Source: a virus
DNA: 64,000 nt
Direction: 5' to 3' (one strand)
Virus record (IMG/VR): IMGVR_UViG_3300046007_003307
Location: 1-64,000 of that record
Part shown: positions 15,327-23,720 of the stretch, piece after piece
Layout of the letters: each line of letters begins with the position of its first letter
Position numbering within the stretch: position 1 is the first letter of the stretch
Program-made: the position numbers and the translations under genes
Notes under the pieces: model-generated
Told to the model about the DNA's origin: nothing
What the model saw: the letters and a program-made list of their open reading frames with translations, nothing else
Database searches by the model: none

Positions 15327-16427
15327 TTACTTTAGCCCTGCTAAACGTTTTAGTTCAACAACGTTGTTGTTGGTTTCTAAATTTACTGTTTTAGCAGATT
15401 TATCACCAGTTACTTCTACACGACTCTCAGCTAGTACAGACTTTTCAGCCTTTACCGGTGCTTGTGAATTGTTTAAAACTGCTGGTAGATACTTGTCGTA
15501 TGCAGATTGCAATTTTGCTGTTTGCACACCTTCGAGTAGGCTGGCCATTACGCCGGCTTTCTCTTTATTTAATGTTTTTAGTAATCCATTAAGTGTGTCC
15601 TTACGGTTAACACTTTCAGTAATTACACGTACTTCACGGTTTTTTGACTCAACTAATGCTTGTTTTTCCGCAATTACTTTTTTGCTTTCAGCTAAATCAG
15701 CTTTAACAGCTTCAATAGTTTGATGCAATTTAGCAATTTCTTTGTTCTCATTTAAATGAGTTACTGAGAATTCGCTAGCAAATGCTTCGAATAAGCGACG
15801 ACCAAACATGTTCTCACGAGCACTTTGGATGTCTTCTTTTAATTGGGTCAGTTCTGTGCCTAGATTTTGTGCTACTGATTCTTTAACAAGTTTAGCTGAA
15901 CGTGCAACAAAAGCTTCTTGTAGTTTTGCTAATTTTTCTTTAGCTTCTGCTACTAGTTTAACTTTAGTTTCAACAACTGCTTTCTTGTCAGCATCGAACT
16001 CTTTGATTTCTTCAGCTAACGCTTTGATAACAAATTTTTCTAACTTAGCAGTTGCTTCGTTTTGAACTTTGCGATCTGTGCGTAATTCTTTGATTTCTTC
16101 AGCTAATTTATTAACTAAAAAGTTGTTAAATTTGCTGGCGCTTTCAACCATGTGACGTTTAAATTTCACGCGGTCTTCTGCAAGAGCTTGTTTCTCATTG
16201 GCGAACTCATTAAGTTCGGCAGTAAGACTTTCAGTAACCATTTTGTCTAGAGCTTCAACCATTACTTGTTTGTCATGAGTGTAGCGACCTGCAAACTCTT
16301 CGCGCAATTCTGCACGAACTTGTTCACGAGCCTCATTAATTTGTGATTCCCAAGCTTCGGTAATAGCTGCTTGAGTATCTTCGTTAATGATGCCACTATC
16401 TAACAATGGCTTGATAGCTGTTAACAT
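15327..16427 (-). CDS. 22: Prohead scaffolding core protein gp22
   Basis: 366 residues, almost wholly helical, Lys/Glu/Ala-rich with heptad-like spacing (LAEEIKEL, KAVVETKVKLVAEAKEKLAK), as expected for the T4 scaffold that fills the prohead. Position between gp21 and gp23 agrees with T4 order. The C-terminal part holds two VTGDK/VELKRL-type stretches near the end, a region where exotic T4-like scaffolds are most alike. Several LxE sites (LLEG near 286-289) are candidate gp21 cleavage sites for scaffold destruction during maturation. Starts nine bases from the gp21 stop, with a GGAGATC ribosome site. Confidence 0.9.
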   Translation of the reverse strand: MLTAIKPLLDSGIINEDTQAAITEAWESQINEAREQVRAELREEFAGRYTHDKQVMVEALDKMVTESLTAELNEFANEKQALAEDRVKFKRHMVESASKFNNFLVNKLAEEIKELRTDRKVQNEATAKLEKFVIKALAEEIKEFDADKKAVVETKVKLVAEAKEKLAKLQEAFVARSAKLVKESVAQNLGTELTQLKEDIQSARENMFGRRLFEAFASEFSVTHLNENKEIAKLHQTIEAVKADLAESKKVIAEKQALVESKNREVRVITESVNRKDTLNGLLKTLNKEKAGVMASLLEGVQTAKLQSAYDKYLPAVLNNSQAPVKAEKSVLAESRVEVTGDKSAKTVNLETNNNVVELKRLAGLK

Positions 16428-16436
16428 ACTGATCTC

Positions 16437-17078
16437 CTATTTTAATTTTAAATCTTTAATCAAGCGTGTAACCTGCTCTTTTAAATATTTTTGTACCTTT
16501 TGATCTGCGCTAGCTTCTTTTGCCATTTCGAATACCTTGTGTCCGCCACGCATATTCAACAGTCCTTCGTAAATCGCTGTTGGGTATGCATTAGGAGCAC
16601 TAGGTTGCGCAACTACATCTACTGTGACTATTTCAAAGTCACTCACTTGGCCGTTACTTTCGCTAACGTTGCCGCTACCTCTAGAACTAACACCAAGTTT
16701 AACTCCACTTTCCAACATTGTTTCTACTAACTTACCCATTGGAGTAGGGAGAACCTTTAATTTACCAAAGCCGTTAGGACCGTCCATCCACATATCTGTA
16801 ATCATGTGACTTACACGGTCCAAATTAATTTTCAAATCATCTGGGTGATCTACTTCGCCTAAGACGCTGTAGCCACCCTTGATTTGTTCATTAATGTTTG
16901 TTACGGCATTGCTAATTTCATTTACTGGATACACTCGTTCGTTGTGGTTTTTAACGCCACCTTGAATGAATATGCCTTTCATATAAAGATTCTTACCTTT
17001 ACCGTCATGACTATCTTCTGTCAGAATTTCCATTCTAGCATTGTCAAAGGTTAAGTTTTCTTTTAAGTATGAAGCCAT
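16437..17078 (-). CDS. 21: Prohead maturation protease gp21
   Basis: 213 residues, the usual length. Peptidase family S77 features: GGYSVLGEVDHPDDLKINLD places the catalytic His at residue 78, and LGVSSRGSG puts the nucleophile Ser at 131 or 132. Both are intact. An acidic or charged C-terminal helix (residues ~175-213) is probably removed by self-cleavage as in T4. The enzyme cuts scaffold and capsid proteins inside the prohead. It lies upstream of gp22 with 9 bases between and downstream of the acidic core-type protein at 17093-17881. Confidence 0.95.
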   Translation of the reverse strand: MASYLKENLTFDNARMEILTEDSHDGKGKNLYMKGIFIQGGVKNHNERVYPVNEISNAVTNINEQIKGGYSVLGEVDHPDDLKINLDRVSHMITDMWMDGPNGFGKLKVLPTPMGKLVETMLESGVKLGVSSRGSGNVSESNGQVSDFEIVTVDVVAQPSAPNAYPTAIYEGLLNMRGGHKVFEMAKEASADQKVQKYLKEQVTRLIKDLKLK

Positions 17079-17092
17079 TGTAGTATCCTAAA

Positions 17093-17881
17093 TTATTTTG
17101 CTACTGGACTATTTGTACTTGTTGGTGCTTGTGCAGCAGGTGCTTTTTCTTTCTTAGCAAATGCATTACCAGCTTTACCACCAGGAACATTAATATTACC
17201 CATGTTATTTACTGTTGGTTTTTTAACTGTACCACCGTTCTCTGTACCACCGCGTACGATGTTAGCAGATGAACCGCCCATATCATTTTTCTTAGCTACT
17301 GTAGATTGTTTGTTGTCAGCACCTTCAGTATTTGATGGAGCAGCTACTTTTTCTACATATTCACGAACGATAGATTCTTCAACTTCTTCTTCTTCGTCTT
17401 CTTCTGTGTCACATTCTTCAGCTTCCATGAATTCAGCTGGCGCTTCTTCTTCGCCGCCAAACATATCAGCATGCTCTGGTTCGTTTTCTTCGCCAGCCAT
17501 TAAAGCATCAAATTCAGCTTTAAGTTCGTCTAATGCTGACTCTAAATCATCAACACGTGTTTCAACGTCGCCGTGCTCTTCTTCATGTGAATCTAAATCA
17601 CCTGAGTTGTCGAAATCGTTTTCTATTTCGCTGTCATCGCTGTCCATTTCAAATTCGCCAGCGCCTTCTTCATCTTCTTCGCTGATACCTTGTTCATCGA
17701 TAGTAACTTCATCCATGTAACCTTGTACTTTGTTTCCGCCTACTTCGTCTAAATCTGTTTCGTCGATTAGGCTTTCATAAATGTCACGTGATTTCTCAAC
17801 AACGATGTTGTGGAATAATTCGCGAGCCTTATCAGTTTCATCATTAATGATGTGTTCTATTAACTGTTCATACTTGTTCAT
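17093..17881 (-). CDS. Highly acidic probable prohead core protein
   Basis: 262 residues. The central part (~50-175) is a near-continuous run of Glu and Asp with a short coiled-coil-like segment (VDDLESALDELKAEFDALMA, ~107-126); the C-terminal ~85 residues are instead Asn/Gly/Lys/Ala-rich and low complexity. There are no catalytic motifs. Placed between portal and protease genes, where T4 has the small core proteins gp67 and gp68, it is probably an internal scaffold or core component, rich in sites gp21 could cut (inference from place and composition). The plus-strand serine-rich frame is a shadow. Upstream lie ~110 bases holding a GTAAATAATATT late-like box. Confidence 0.6.
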   Translation of the reverse strand: MNKYEQLIEHIINDETDKARELFHNIVVEKSRDIYESLIDETDLDEVGGNKVQGYMDEVTIDEQGISEEDEEGAGEFEMDSDDSEIENDFDNSGDLDSHEEEHGDVETRVDDLESALDELKAEFDALMAGEENEPEHADMFGGEEEAPAEFMEAEECDTEEDEEEEVEESIVREYVEKVAAPSNTEGADNKQSTVAKKNDMGGSSANIVRGGTENGGTVKKPTVNNMGNINVPGGKAGNAFAKKEKAPAAQAPTSTNSPVAK

Positions 17882-18008
17882 AAAGAACTCCTTAAATTGT
17901 GTCTGTCTAGGTGAGATTTACGTTACGTAATATCTCTGTAATATTATTTACTGGTTTATTGAAAAATTGAAGTTAAATGCGTGTTTTTTGATTGATTCTT
18001 GTTGATAA

Positions 18009-18233
18009 CTACCCCAGTGGAGCAACTTCCGCCGGTTTGTATTGTGATCTTACTCGTTCTAAATCTTGCTCTTTTTCTAATCTACGTACATCATTCATAA
18101 TACGTAAACGATGCAACTGTGTTAATGTTAATTTAGTTTTACGCAGATCAGACAACTTTAAAGGAGTGTTATCCTCTTTTTCAGTCTGGTGCTGTTGCAC
18201 TAATTCAGAATTAAATATTTCAAGTAGATTCAT
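18009..18233 (-). CDS. Small conserved protein between gp20 and gp21 (gp67/68 position)
   Basis: 74 residues starting MNLLEIFNSELVQQHQTEKE. The middle (LKLSDLRKTKLTLTQLHRLR, then IMNDVRRLEKEQDLERVRSQ) is a basic helix pair; this 'KPKLTL...LRxMRD' style segment is seen in small proteins between portal and protease genes of aquatic T4-like phages. T4 has gp67, a prohead core protein, at this place. It starts about 20 bases after the gp20 stop with AGGTAAATAATATT in front of ATG. Likely a core or head-assembly protein; not proven. Confidence 0.55.
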   Translation of the reverse strand: MNLLEIFNSELVQQHQTEKEDNTPLKLSDLRKTKLTLTQLHRLRIMNDVRRLEKEQDLERVRSQYKPAEVAPLG

Positions 18234-18253
18234 AATATTATTTACCTAAAATA

Positions 18254-19969
18254 TTATAAACCTGGAGGTGCTGTAGGTGTTACTGGTACTGCTGGCTGAT
18301 TTCCTGTTGCAGGTAATGCACCTGGTTCTACTCCTGGAGCTGGTTCTGCAGTTAAATCAGGCATTTCTAAATTACTCATGTCACTTTCAATTCCAGCTGG
18401 TGTAACATCAACTGCACGTAATCCAGCATCAGTATCAGCCACACCAGGAGTTTCGTTATGCTCTTCATCCCATAAATCACTGTTACGTTGCATTTCTTCT
18501 TCGCTCAGATCTAAATAACGCTCTAATAGGAAACGTTTACTTAGATAAGGTGTTTGCTCCAATGATGTAAATGCCTGTATACGTGCCGCATCTACTTCTG
18601 CTTGGCGATATTTGGCAAAGTTTTGTGGTTCATTAAAGCGCAATTCAAATAGCTGACCATCAATGTTAATGCCTCTCCAACGCATGAACATTTTAAACTC
18701 GTTGTCTAGTTTTTCAACTATCATAGTTTGTAAACGCATACAATATTGATTAAAACGCCATTCTTGGATTAGTGCTGTAGTCGACTTACCGTCGTTAAAT
18801 GTAGATGAACTGTCATCACTGCCCGTGGGCAAATAGCTGCTAGGAATACGCAAGCCACGGAACATTTTGTTAGTGAAGAAACGTAAGTCTGTAATTTCAC
18901 CTAAGTTACTACCGCCTGGTAATGGCTCAACGCTTGATCCACGACCTTCTGCGGTTACTGGAAAGAAAAAGTCTTCATTTGTGCTTAATGGATTGTAAGT
19001 AGCATCCATCATATTTTGTCCGCCACCTGTTTGTGTAGGTATACGACGTTGATGTACTTCATTTTTAATACGATCCACAAAGGCCATGGCCATGTGTGTG
19101 GGCATATTACCTACGTCAATTTTAAATACACGACGTTCCGGTGCACGTTGTACACGATAGATAATAATAGCGTCTTCTAACAGTTCTTTTTGTTTAAAGA
19201 TTTTAAATATGCTTTCAAGAATACTAGTACCAAAAGGCCAGTTTACATCTAAGCCCTCTGTTAGACTAATATGCACTACATGTTCTGCATCTAGCACTGC
19301 TTCGTTTTGCGCATGACTAAAGCGTGAACCGCCACTATACGGAACATTTGGTTGTACGTATGAACCGGAACCACCGCTACCACCTTGTTGCGGGTGATTT
19401 GTGTAGGTATCGCTCGAGCTTAATGCTGTCGCAGTTAAGTTTTGAAAGTTAAGATTAAGATTTTTAATTACGTATTGTTCTGGCTCTTTGCCTTCTGCTT
19501 CGTTAACAATAACTTTGATTACACTGCCCATTTCTGTCCAGTATAATTTAAATGTTTCTGGATCACGTAAGAATACTTGATCACCATATTTTAATGTATT
19601 ACGTACAAGTTTAAATAGACGTTTGTTTAATTGATTTAGATTAACCCATTGTAGCAGTTGATCTTTAAGTAGTTTAACTTCGTTGTCTGTTGGTTTTTCT
19701 TTAAAGAATAAATCAAAGCCTGTGCCATTTTCTGTATTTGGCTGTGTGCAGAATTCTGCAATAATATCAAGAGCAGCATTAACTTCACTGTCCATGTCCA
19801 TTTGTTCATACTGATTGTAACGCTCAGTACGATTTGGATGGCCAATATACACTTCGGGCAATTGGCTTTGATAGTTACGATAGCTCGGATCTGCAGAATT
19901 GTTAATTCCACTAATTGGACTTAGTTGTCCGCCAGTGTTTGCAGTTCGGAAGTGCTTTTTCCATGACAT
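18254..19969 (-). CDS. 20: Portal vertex protein gp20
   Basis: 571 residues, close to T4's 524. The order of conserved segments fits T4-type portals: SQLPEVYIGHPNRTERYNQY, MDMDSEVNAALDIIAEFCTQ, DAEHVVHISLTEGLDVNWPF, YRVQRAPERRVFKIDVGNMP, and IPSSYLPTGSDDSSSTFNDG. The dodecamer forms the head entry channel, nucleates prohead assembly and docks terminase and neck. A Gly/Ser-rich insert (QQGGSGGSGSYV, ~195-206) and a Pro-rich C-terminal tail are local features. It heads the capsid operon, with an exact late box 25-32 bases upstream. Confidence 0.96.
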   Translation of the reverse strand: MSWKKHFRTANTGGQLSPISGINNSADPSYRNYQSQLPEVYIGHPNRTERYNQYEQMDMDSEVNAALDIIAEFCTQPNTENGTGFDLFFKEKPTDNEVKLLKDQLLQWVNLNQLNKRLFKLVRNTLKYGDQVFLRDPETFKLYWTEMGSVIKVIVNEAEGKEPEQYVIKNLNLNFQNLTATALSSSDTYTNHPQQGGSGGSGSYVQPNVPYSGGSRFSHAQNEAVLDAEHVVHISLTEGLDVNWPFGTSILESIFKIFKQKELLEDAIIIYRVQRAPERRVFKIDVGNMPTHMAMAFVDRIKNEVHQRRIPTQTGGGQNMMDATYNPLSTNEDFFFPVTAEGRGSSVEPLPGGSNLGEITDLRFFTNKMFRGLRIPSSYLPTGSDDSSSTFNDGKSTTALIQEWRFNQYCMRLQTMIVEKLDNEFKMFMRWRGINIDGQLFELRFNEPQNFAKYRQAEVDAARIQAFTSLEQTPYLSKRFLLERYLDLSEEEMQRNSDLWDEEHNETPGVADTDAGLRAVDVTPAGIESDMSNLEMPDLTAEPAPGVEPGALPATGNQPAVPVTPTAPPGL

Positions 19970-19993
19970 AGTTATATTCTCTTTACGATAGTG

Positions 19994-20001
19994 TATTTAT
20001 A
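19994..20001 (-). promoter_or_regulatory. T4-type late promoter for the capsid operon
   Basis: Minus strand TATAAATACACTATCG; exact TATAAATA followed by the ACACTAT extension also seen before fibre and baseplate genes. Located 25 bases upstream of the gp20 ATG, just outside the end of the tape-measure gene. Confidence 0.7.
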
Positions 20002-20003
20002 GC

Positions 20004-22571
20004 TTAATAGCTGTTCTGCAATATTCCTGACGATATAGCATTATTTTTTTGCATTGTAGTTAAAATACTTTGCAACAGAGTAATTTGTTGTTGTTCTGCT
20101 GGATTAGCAGTAGCAGAAGGTTTTTCCATAGCTTTTTTAAGTGCTTCAGCATTAGTAGCCGGTATACTATGTAATTTTGCCTGTTCAGCGGCTAACTGTT
20201 GTGCTGACACACTAGTCAACGGTTTAGGTGCAGTTGATTGAGTAGTTGCTCCGGTAGCAGCTGCTGCAACTGTGCTTGCAGCAGACTCGTCTTTCATAAT
20301 GGCTTTGCCTAATTTCTCGCCACCTTCACTACCACCCCAGTATCCTAATGCTCCGCCTATTAGCCCGCCAACTACTGTACCCACTGGTCCTGCTACTAGT
20401 GTACCTAATGCGGCACCAGCTGTGGCACCACCCCAAGCTCCACCGGCGCCTAATGCGGCACTACCAACTATACCGCCTTCTTTTTCGCGTTTTTGACCTT
20501 TGGTTAATGTTGCATCATTTTCTGTATCGTAGATATCACTTGCGGCCATAGCAGTTCCAAATACTGCACCAGCAATACCACCAAATTTTCCAAACGTCTT
20601 TGCACTGCTAAGAGCAGATGATGCAGTAGGAGCTTTGGCAAATTTACCCGAGGCATCACGATAACGGCCATCTTTATCGTATCCACCTGCGCCTGGGCCG
20701 CCTATACCACCTGGCATACCTTTTAGTCCTTTAAGCAACGACGGACCTACTAGTTGCAACACTCCAAGAATTGGTGCCGCCAATGAAAGTAGTAAAGATT
20801 TCCACGGATTGTTTTCAACCATTGTAGCTAAACTATCTAATGATTCTACAGCTTTAAAGGCAGCTTCGTATGATGCTTGAAGAGCTGTACTAAATGAATC
20901 TAAATGGGTTAATGCAATTGCTTGCATTCTTACTGCCATTTCTTGTTGTTGTGCCATTAATTCAACAGCTACGCCGCCTGCGCCTTTTGCTCCTGCGGCT
21001 TGTTCAGCAGCTATTTTAGCTCTTTCTTCTTCGGATTTTGCAAAATTTGCTGAATATTGAGTTGCTCTTAAATTTATAGCACTTGCAGCTTGCGCATCGG
21101 CACTAGTTGCCATTGCCATGCCTTTATTTGCCATTGCAGCATCGTGGGTCGATTGCATAGTGTCTTTTTGTAATCGAGCTGTTTGTTCCGCAGACAGTGT
21201 GCCATCTTGTGCTGCTTTAAATGTTTTAGTATTAAACTCAGCAATGCCTCTATTAGTTGCTTGTGCTATAGCAAGGTCTTTACTAATAACACTACCGTAA
21301 ATCATATTTTCACGGAATGCTCGTTGCTGATCAGCATTCATGTTCATCATCGCATCATTGATGCGTGCTTGTTCAGTAGCCGATTTGCCATCTAATATCT
21401 GTTGGAATGCTAATGTATCGTTATCTTGGCGAAGTTTTTCTTGCTTAGATTTTGTATCTTCTCCGGTTAGATCAGACAGCACTTTCATATTTTTTGCATA
21501 TTCTTGAGTCTGTGCTGCTATTTGTTCGTTTGATGCATTTAGTCTTCTCGAAGGACCAGCCATAATAGCCATTGTTGTTGCATACGCATCGGCTTGTTCT
21601 TCTAAGCCCATGCCCAGAGCAAACATTCCGTTACGTGCTGCATCGCCGCCTTTTTGCATAGCAGCAGCCATACGTTTACTGCCTTCTGCTACTCCAAGAC
21701 CCGATCTTGCAAAAGTATCTCTATTTTGAACAACTACTTTAGAAAACTGTTCTAATTTCATACCGGCACTTAATGCAGTATCGGTCATGCTGATCATACC
21801 ACCACTATATACTGCTCCAACTGCTGACATCGATTGGAACCCAGCGATTAGTTCCTTAGTTTGTGCAAGCATAAACCCAATACCTGCTTTAGCTAGTTCG
21901 GATACTGTATTGCTTAATGCACCTAGTGCTTCACCTGCGATTGTGGCACCAATGCCAAATTTACCTACATTGCCGCCGGCACCAGCTGTTGCAGCACCAA
22001 ACGATTTCAAAGCGTTTGCGCTACCTTGATTGGCAGTGTTAACTAGATCAACACCAGCAGTCATCATCGATGTAGCTACGTCAAATGAATCACCACCGCG
22101 TAGTGCTGTAGTAGTTGCACCTTTAAATGCATTAGCGGCACCAACAGTTAGTACCCCAGCCATGTTCCACATGCTGTCTTTTAATGCTGCATGAGCTTTA
22201 TTACGAGCATTTAGTGCTTCAAGATCAGCCTTGGCATCAAGTAGAGCTTGCTTTTTACCTTGATCTGACGTTTTATTAACTTCGTCTCTGAGAGTATTTA
22301 ATTGGTCTGATAATTCTTCGGCACTAACTTCGCCTTTGTTGATGCTCTTTTTAAGATCATCCATAGATTTTTTGATTTCAACAGCCGATTTTTTCATCGT
22401 ACTATTGAATTTATCAACACCACCTGCTAACTCTAATATCTTTTTCTTGGCTTCAACCCCAGAGAGATTCATTTTTTTAGCAACATCTGCATAGATCTCC
22501 ATTTGAGCTCGTGCTTTTTCTGATGCATTAGCAAGGGCTTCGATCCTCTGGTCTAATTCTTTTTCATCCAT
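20004..22571 (-). CDS. 29: Tape measure / baseplate hub-tail tube protein (gp29 role)
   Basis: 855 residues. The N-terminal third is charged coiled coil (ERIEA-type heptads, MDDLKKSINKGEVSAEELSD). Around residues 200-260 and 585-625 are hydrophobic stretches (GIGFMLAQTKELIAGF; LLLSLAAPILGVLQLVGPSL), and 690-770 is a Gly/Ala glycine-zipper region (VGTVVGGLIGGALGYWGGS) that could insert into a membrane. This mix of long helices with a few hydrophobic segments is the hallmark of tape-measure proteins, which set tail length and leave with the DNA. T4 gp29 is shorter (~590), so a longer tail is possible. It is transcribed away from gp26 from a shared palindromic late promoter. The assignment rests on composition and context. 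Confidence 0.8.
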   Translation of the reverse strand: MDEKELDQRIEALANASEKARAQMEIYADVAKKMNLSGVEAKKKILELAGGVDKFNSTMKKSAVEIKKSMDDLKKSINKGEVSAEELSDQLNTLRDEVNKTSDQGKKQALLDAKADLEALNARNKAHAALKDSMWNMAGVLTVGAANAFKGATTTALRGGDSFDVATSMMTAGVDLVNTANQGSANALKSFGAATAGAGGNVGKFGIGATIAGEALGALSNTVSELAKAGIGFMLAQTKELIAGFQSMSAVGAVYSGGMISMTDTALSAGMKLEQFSKVVVQNRDTFARSGLGVAEGSKRMAAAMQKGGDAARNGMFALGMGLEEQADAYATTMAIMAGPSRRLNASNEQIAAQTQEYAKNMKVLSDLTGEDTKSKQEKLRQDNDTLAFQQILDGKSATEQARINDAMMNMNADQQRAFRENMIYGSVISKDLAIAQATNRGIAEFNTKTFKAAQDGTLSAEQTARLQKDTMQSTHDAAMANKGMAMATSADAQAASAINLRATQYSANFAKSEEERAKIAAEQAAGAKGAGGVAVELMAQQQEMAVRMQAIALTHLDSFSTALQASYEAAFKAVESLDSLATMVENNPWKSLLLSLAAPILGVLQLVGPSLLKGLKGMPGGIGGPGAGGYDKDGRYRDASGKFAKAPTASSALSSAKTFGKFGGIAGAVFGTAMAASDIYDTENDATLTKGQKREKEGGIVGSAALGAGGAWGGATAGAALGTLVAGPVGTVVGGLIGGALGYWGGSEGGEKLGKAIMKDESAASTVAAAATGATTQSTAPKPLTSVSAQQLAAEQAKLHSIPATNAEALKKAMEKPSATANPAEQQQITLLQSILTTMQKNNAISSGILQNSY

Positions 22572-22626
22572 GGTTTTAACCTATAAATATAGTATATCAA
22601 TTATATTTATAGGAATTAAACCATGG
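22568..22626. promoter_or_regulatory. Palindromic divergent late promoter pair
   Basis: The 59 bp between tape measure and gp26 form an imperfect palindrome: CCATGGTTT at one end, AAACCATGG at the other, and CCTATAAATATA facing TATATTTATAGG inside. It holds TATAAATA on the plus strand at 22582-22589 and on the minus strand at 22604-22611, plus both ribosome sites and both ATG codons. The predicted start sites fall close together near 22596. Confidence 0.75.
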
Positions 22627-23477
22627 CTCAAATCAATAACGCAAATCCGTTGGCTAAACACTTTCGCCAACCTGCGCTGTATATCAAGTTAACCAGTGAA
22701 GGTCGGTTTTGGAAAGAAGGCTCATTGGAACTACCTGTAACAGGCGAACTTCCTGTATATCCAATGACCACTAGAGATGAAATTACACTACGCACACCAG
22801 ATGCACTGATCAGTGGTACTAGTGTAGTCGATGTTATACAAAGTTGCTGTCCAAGTATTAAAAACGCTTGGGATATGCCTAGCGTTGATGTAGACACTAC
22901 ATTAATTGCTATCCGTATTGCTAGTTACGGTCCTACAATGGCTATCGGATCAACTTGCCCTGAGTGTGGAACAGAACACGATTATGATGTAGACTTAACT
23001 GCTACCTTAGGTTCCGTATCGATGCCAGATTATTCAAAAACTGTTGAACTACCCGATGGATTATCTGTTAGCCTTAAACCATTGACCTATGCTCAAATTA
23101 GCAAATCCGGTAACACTGTGTTTGAAGAAGAAAAGTTAATTCAAACACTGGCAGATCCAGATCTTGATGCCGAAGTTAGAAAAGTTAGATACACCGAACA
23201 TATTAGTAAGATGGTTGAATTAAACATTGAAACTATAACTAATTGCACAGCAGCTATTACCACAGAAGACGGTGATATTGTAACAGACACAAAATTTATT
23301 AGAGAGTACTACACAAATTCTGAATCAACTGTGTTGCGTACAATACAACAGACAATTGAAGAATTAGCTAAGGCAATTAGTATTAAACCAGTTGATGTAG
23401 TATGTACTGAATGTTCAAAAGAATTTAAATTAGCCATTGATTTCGACTACGCAAGTTTTTTCGCTCGCGGCTTTTGA
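22623..23477 (+). CDS. 26: Baseplate hub protein gp26 (T4 baseplate family), zinc-ribbon type
   Basis: 284 residues with two CxxC pairs typical of this family: CPECG near residues 118-122 and CTECS near 260-264, likely one structural zinc site. SLELPVTGELPVYPMTTRDE near the N-terminus matches the conserved part of the gp26/gp51 family of hub-assembly proteins. In T4 these act early in central hub assembly, with the tape measure gp29. Here gp26 is the divergent neighbour of the tape measure gene and shares its promoter. Near the 3' end the coding sequence has a canonical -1 slippery heptamer, followed by a 72-residue ORF in the -1 frame, so a longer gp26 form of about 356 residues is predicted. 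AGGAAT precedes the ATG. Confidence 0.88.
   Translation: MAQINNANPLAKHFRQPALYIKLTSEGRFWKEGSLELPVTGELPVYPMTTRDEITLRTPDALISGTSVVDVIQSCCPSIKNAWDMPSVDVDTTLIAIRIASYGPTMAIGSTCPECGTEHDYDVDLTATLGSVSMPDYSKTVELPDGLSVSLKPLTYAQISKSGNTVFEEEKLIQTLADPDLDAEVRKVRYTEHISKMVELNIETITNCTAAITTEDGDIVTDTKFIREYYTNSESTVLRTIQQTIEELAKAISIKPVDVVCTECSKEFKLAIDFDYASFFARGF
23456..23462 (+). promoter_or_regulatory. Candidate -1 ribosomal frameshift site (T TTT TTC)
   Basis: In the gp26 frame the codons read AGT TTT TTC, giving the heptamer T TTT TTC four codons before the TGA. A -1 slip leads straight into the ORF at 23474-23692 via RSRLLTLDNDAIVEL. Downstream are a 5-bp hairpin (ACGAT GCT ATCGT, 23487-23499) and an alternative 7-bp stem (ATCGTAG 23495-23501 with CTACGAT 23515-23521) that might stimulate slippage. 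Confidence 0.6.
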
Positions 23478-23692
23478 CCTTAGATAACGATGCTATCGTA
23501 GAATTGCTTGATTCCTACGATAAAGAGTCAAAAGCCTTTAGAGAAGAAGCGTTACGTATGTGTTGGTATATGCGTGGTGGTTTAAGTTACGAAGATGCAA
23601 TGTTTTTAACACAGCAAGAAAGAGATATTATCGGAAAGATTATTAAAGATAATATGGAAACGACCCAAAAAAGTGGCCTCCCGTTTTTTTAA
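23474..23692 (+). CDS. Hub/tail assembly chaperone extension, -1 frame of gp26
   Basis: 72 codons from a TTG that overlaps the gp26 stop (TTGA); no ATG until codon 29 and no good ribosome site. The sequence is helical and acidic, with LDSYDKESKAFREEALRMCW, YMRGGLSYEDAMFLTQQERD and a Lys-rich tail ending GLPFF. A small helical domain of this kind after a larger protein, next to the tape measure gene, recalls the T domain of lambda-type tail chaperones gpG/gpGT, which is made by -1 frameshift. I think frameshifting at 23456-23462 is a better explanation than independent start, but stop-restart at TTGA is possible. It could also correspond in function to gp51. A terminator follows immediately. 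Confidence 0.65.
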   Translation: MTLDNDAIVELLDSYDKESKAFREEALRMCWYMRGGLSYEDAMFLTQQERDIIGKIIKDNMETTQKSGLPFF

Positions 23693-23696
23693 TATT

Positions 23697-23720
23697 AAAG
23701 CACATTTATTGTGCTTTTTT
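23697..23720 (+). terminator. Intrinsic terminator after gp26 operon
   Basis: Stem AAAGCAC/GTGCTTT with a 7-base loop and a run of six Ts, four bases beyond the stop of the 72-codon ORF. Read on the minus strand it gives a similar hairpin with a poorer T-tract, which could also end the RNA transcribed from 24338. Confidence 0.75.

Noticed and set aside
15190-15723. 177-residue plus-strand ORF over gp22/gp23
   Set aside because: Overlies two well-recognised minus-strand genes, starts inside gp23, and has no motif or ribosome site.
17202-17720. 172-residue serine-rich plus-strand ORF
   Set aside because: Shadow of the Glu/Asp-rich core-type protein; GAA/GAT runs read as TTC/ATC and TCT/TCA on the other strand.
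22584-22611. Early sigma70 promoters in the tape measure/gp26 gap
   Set aside because: AT-rich hexamers can be found but without proper spacing; the paired TATAAATA boxes explain the gap better.
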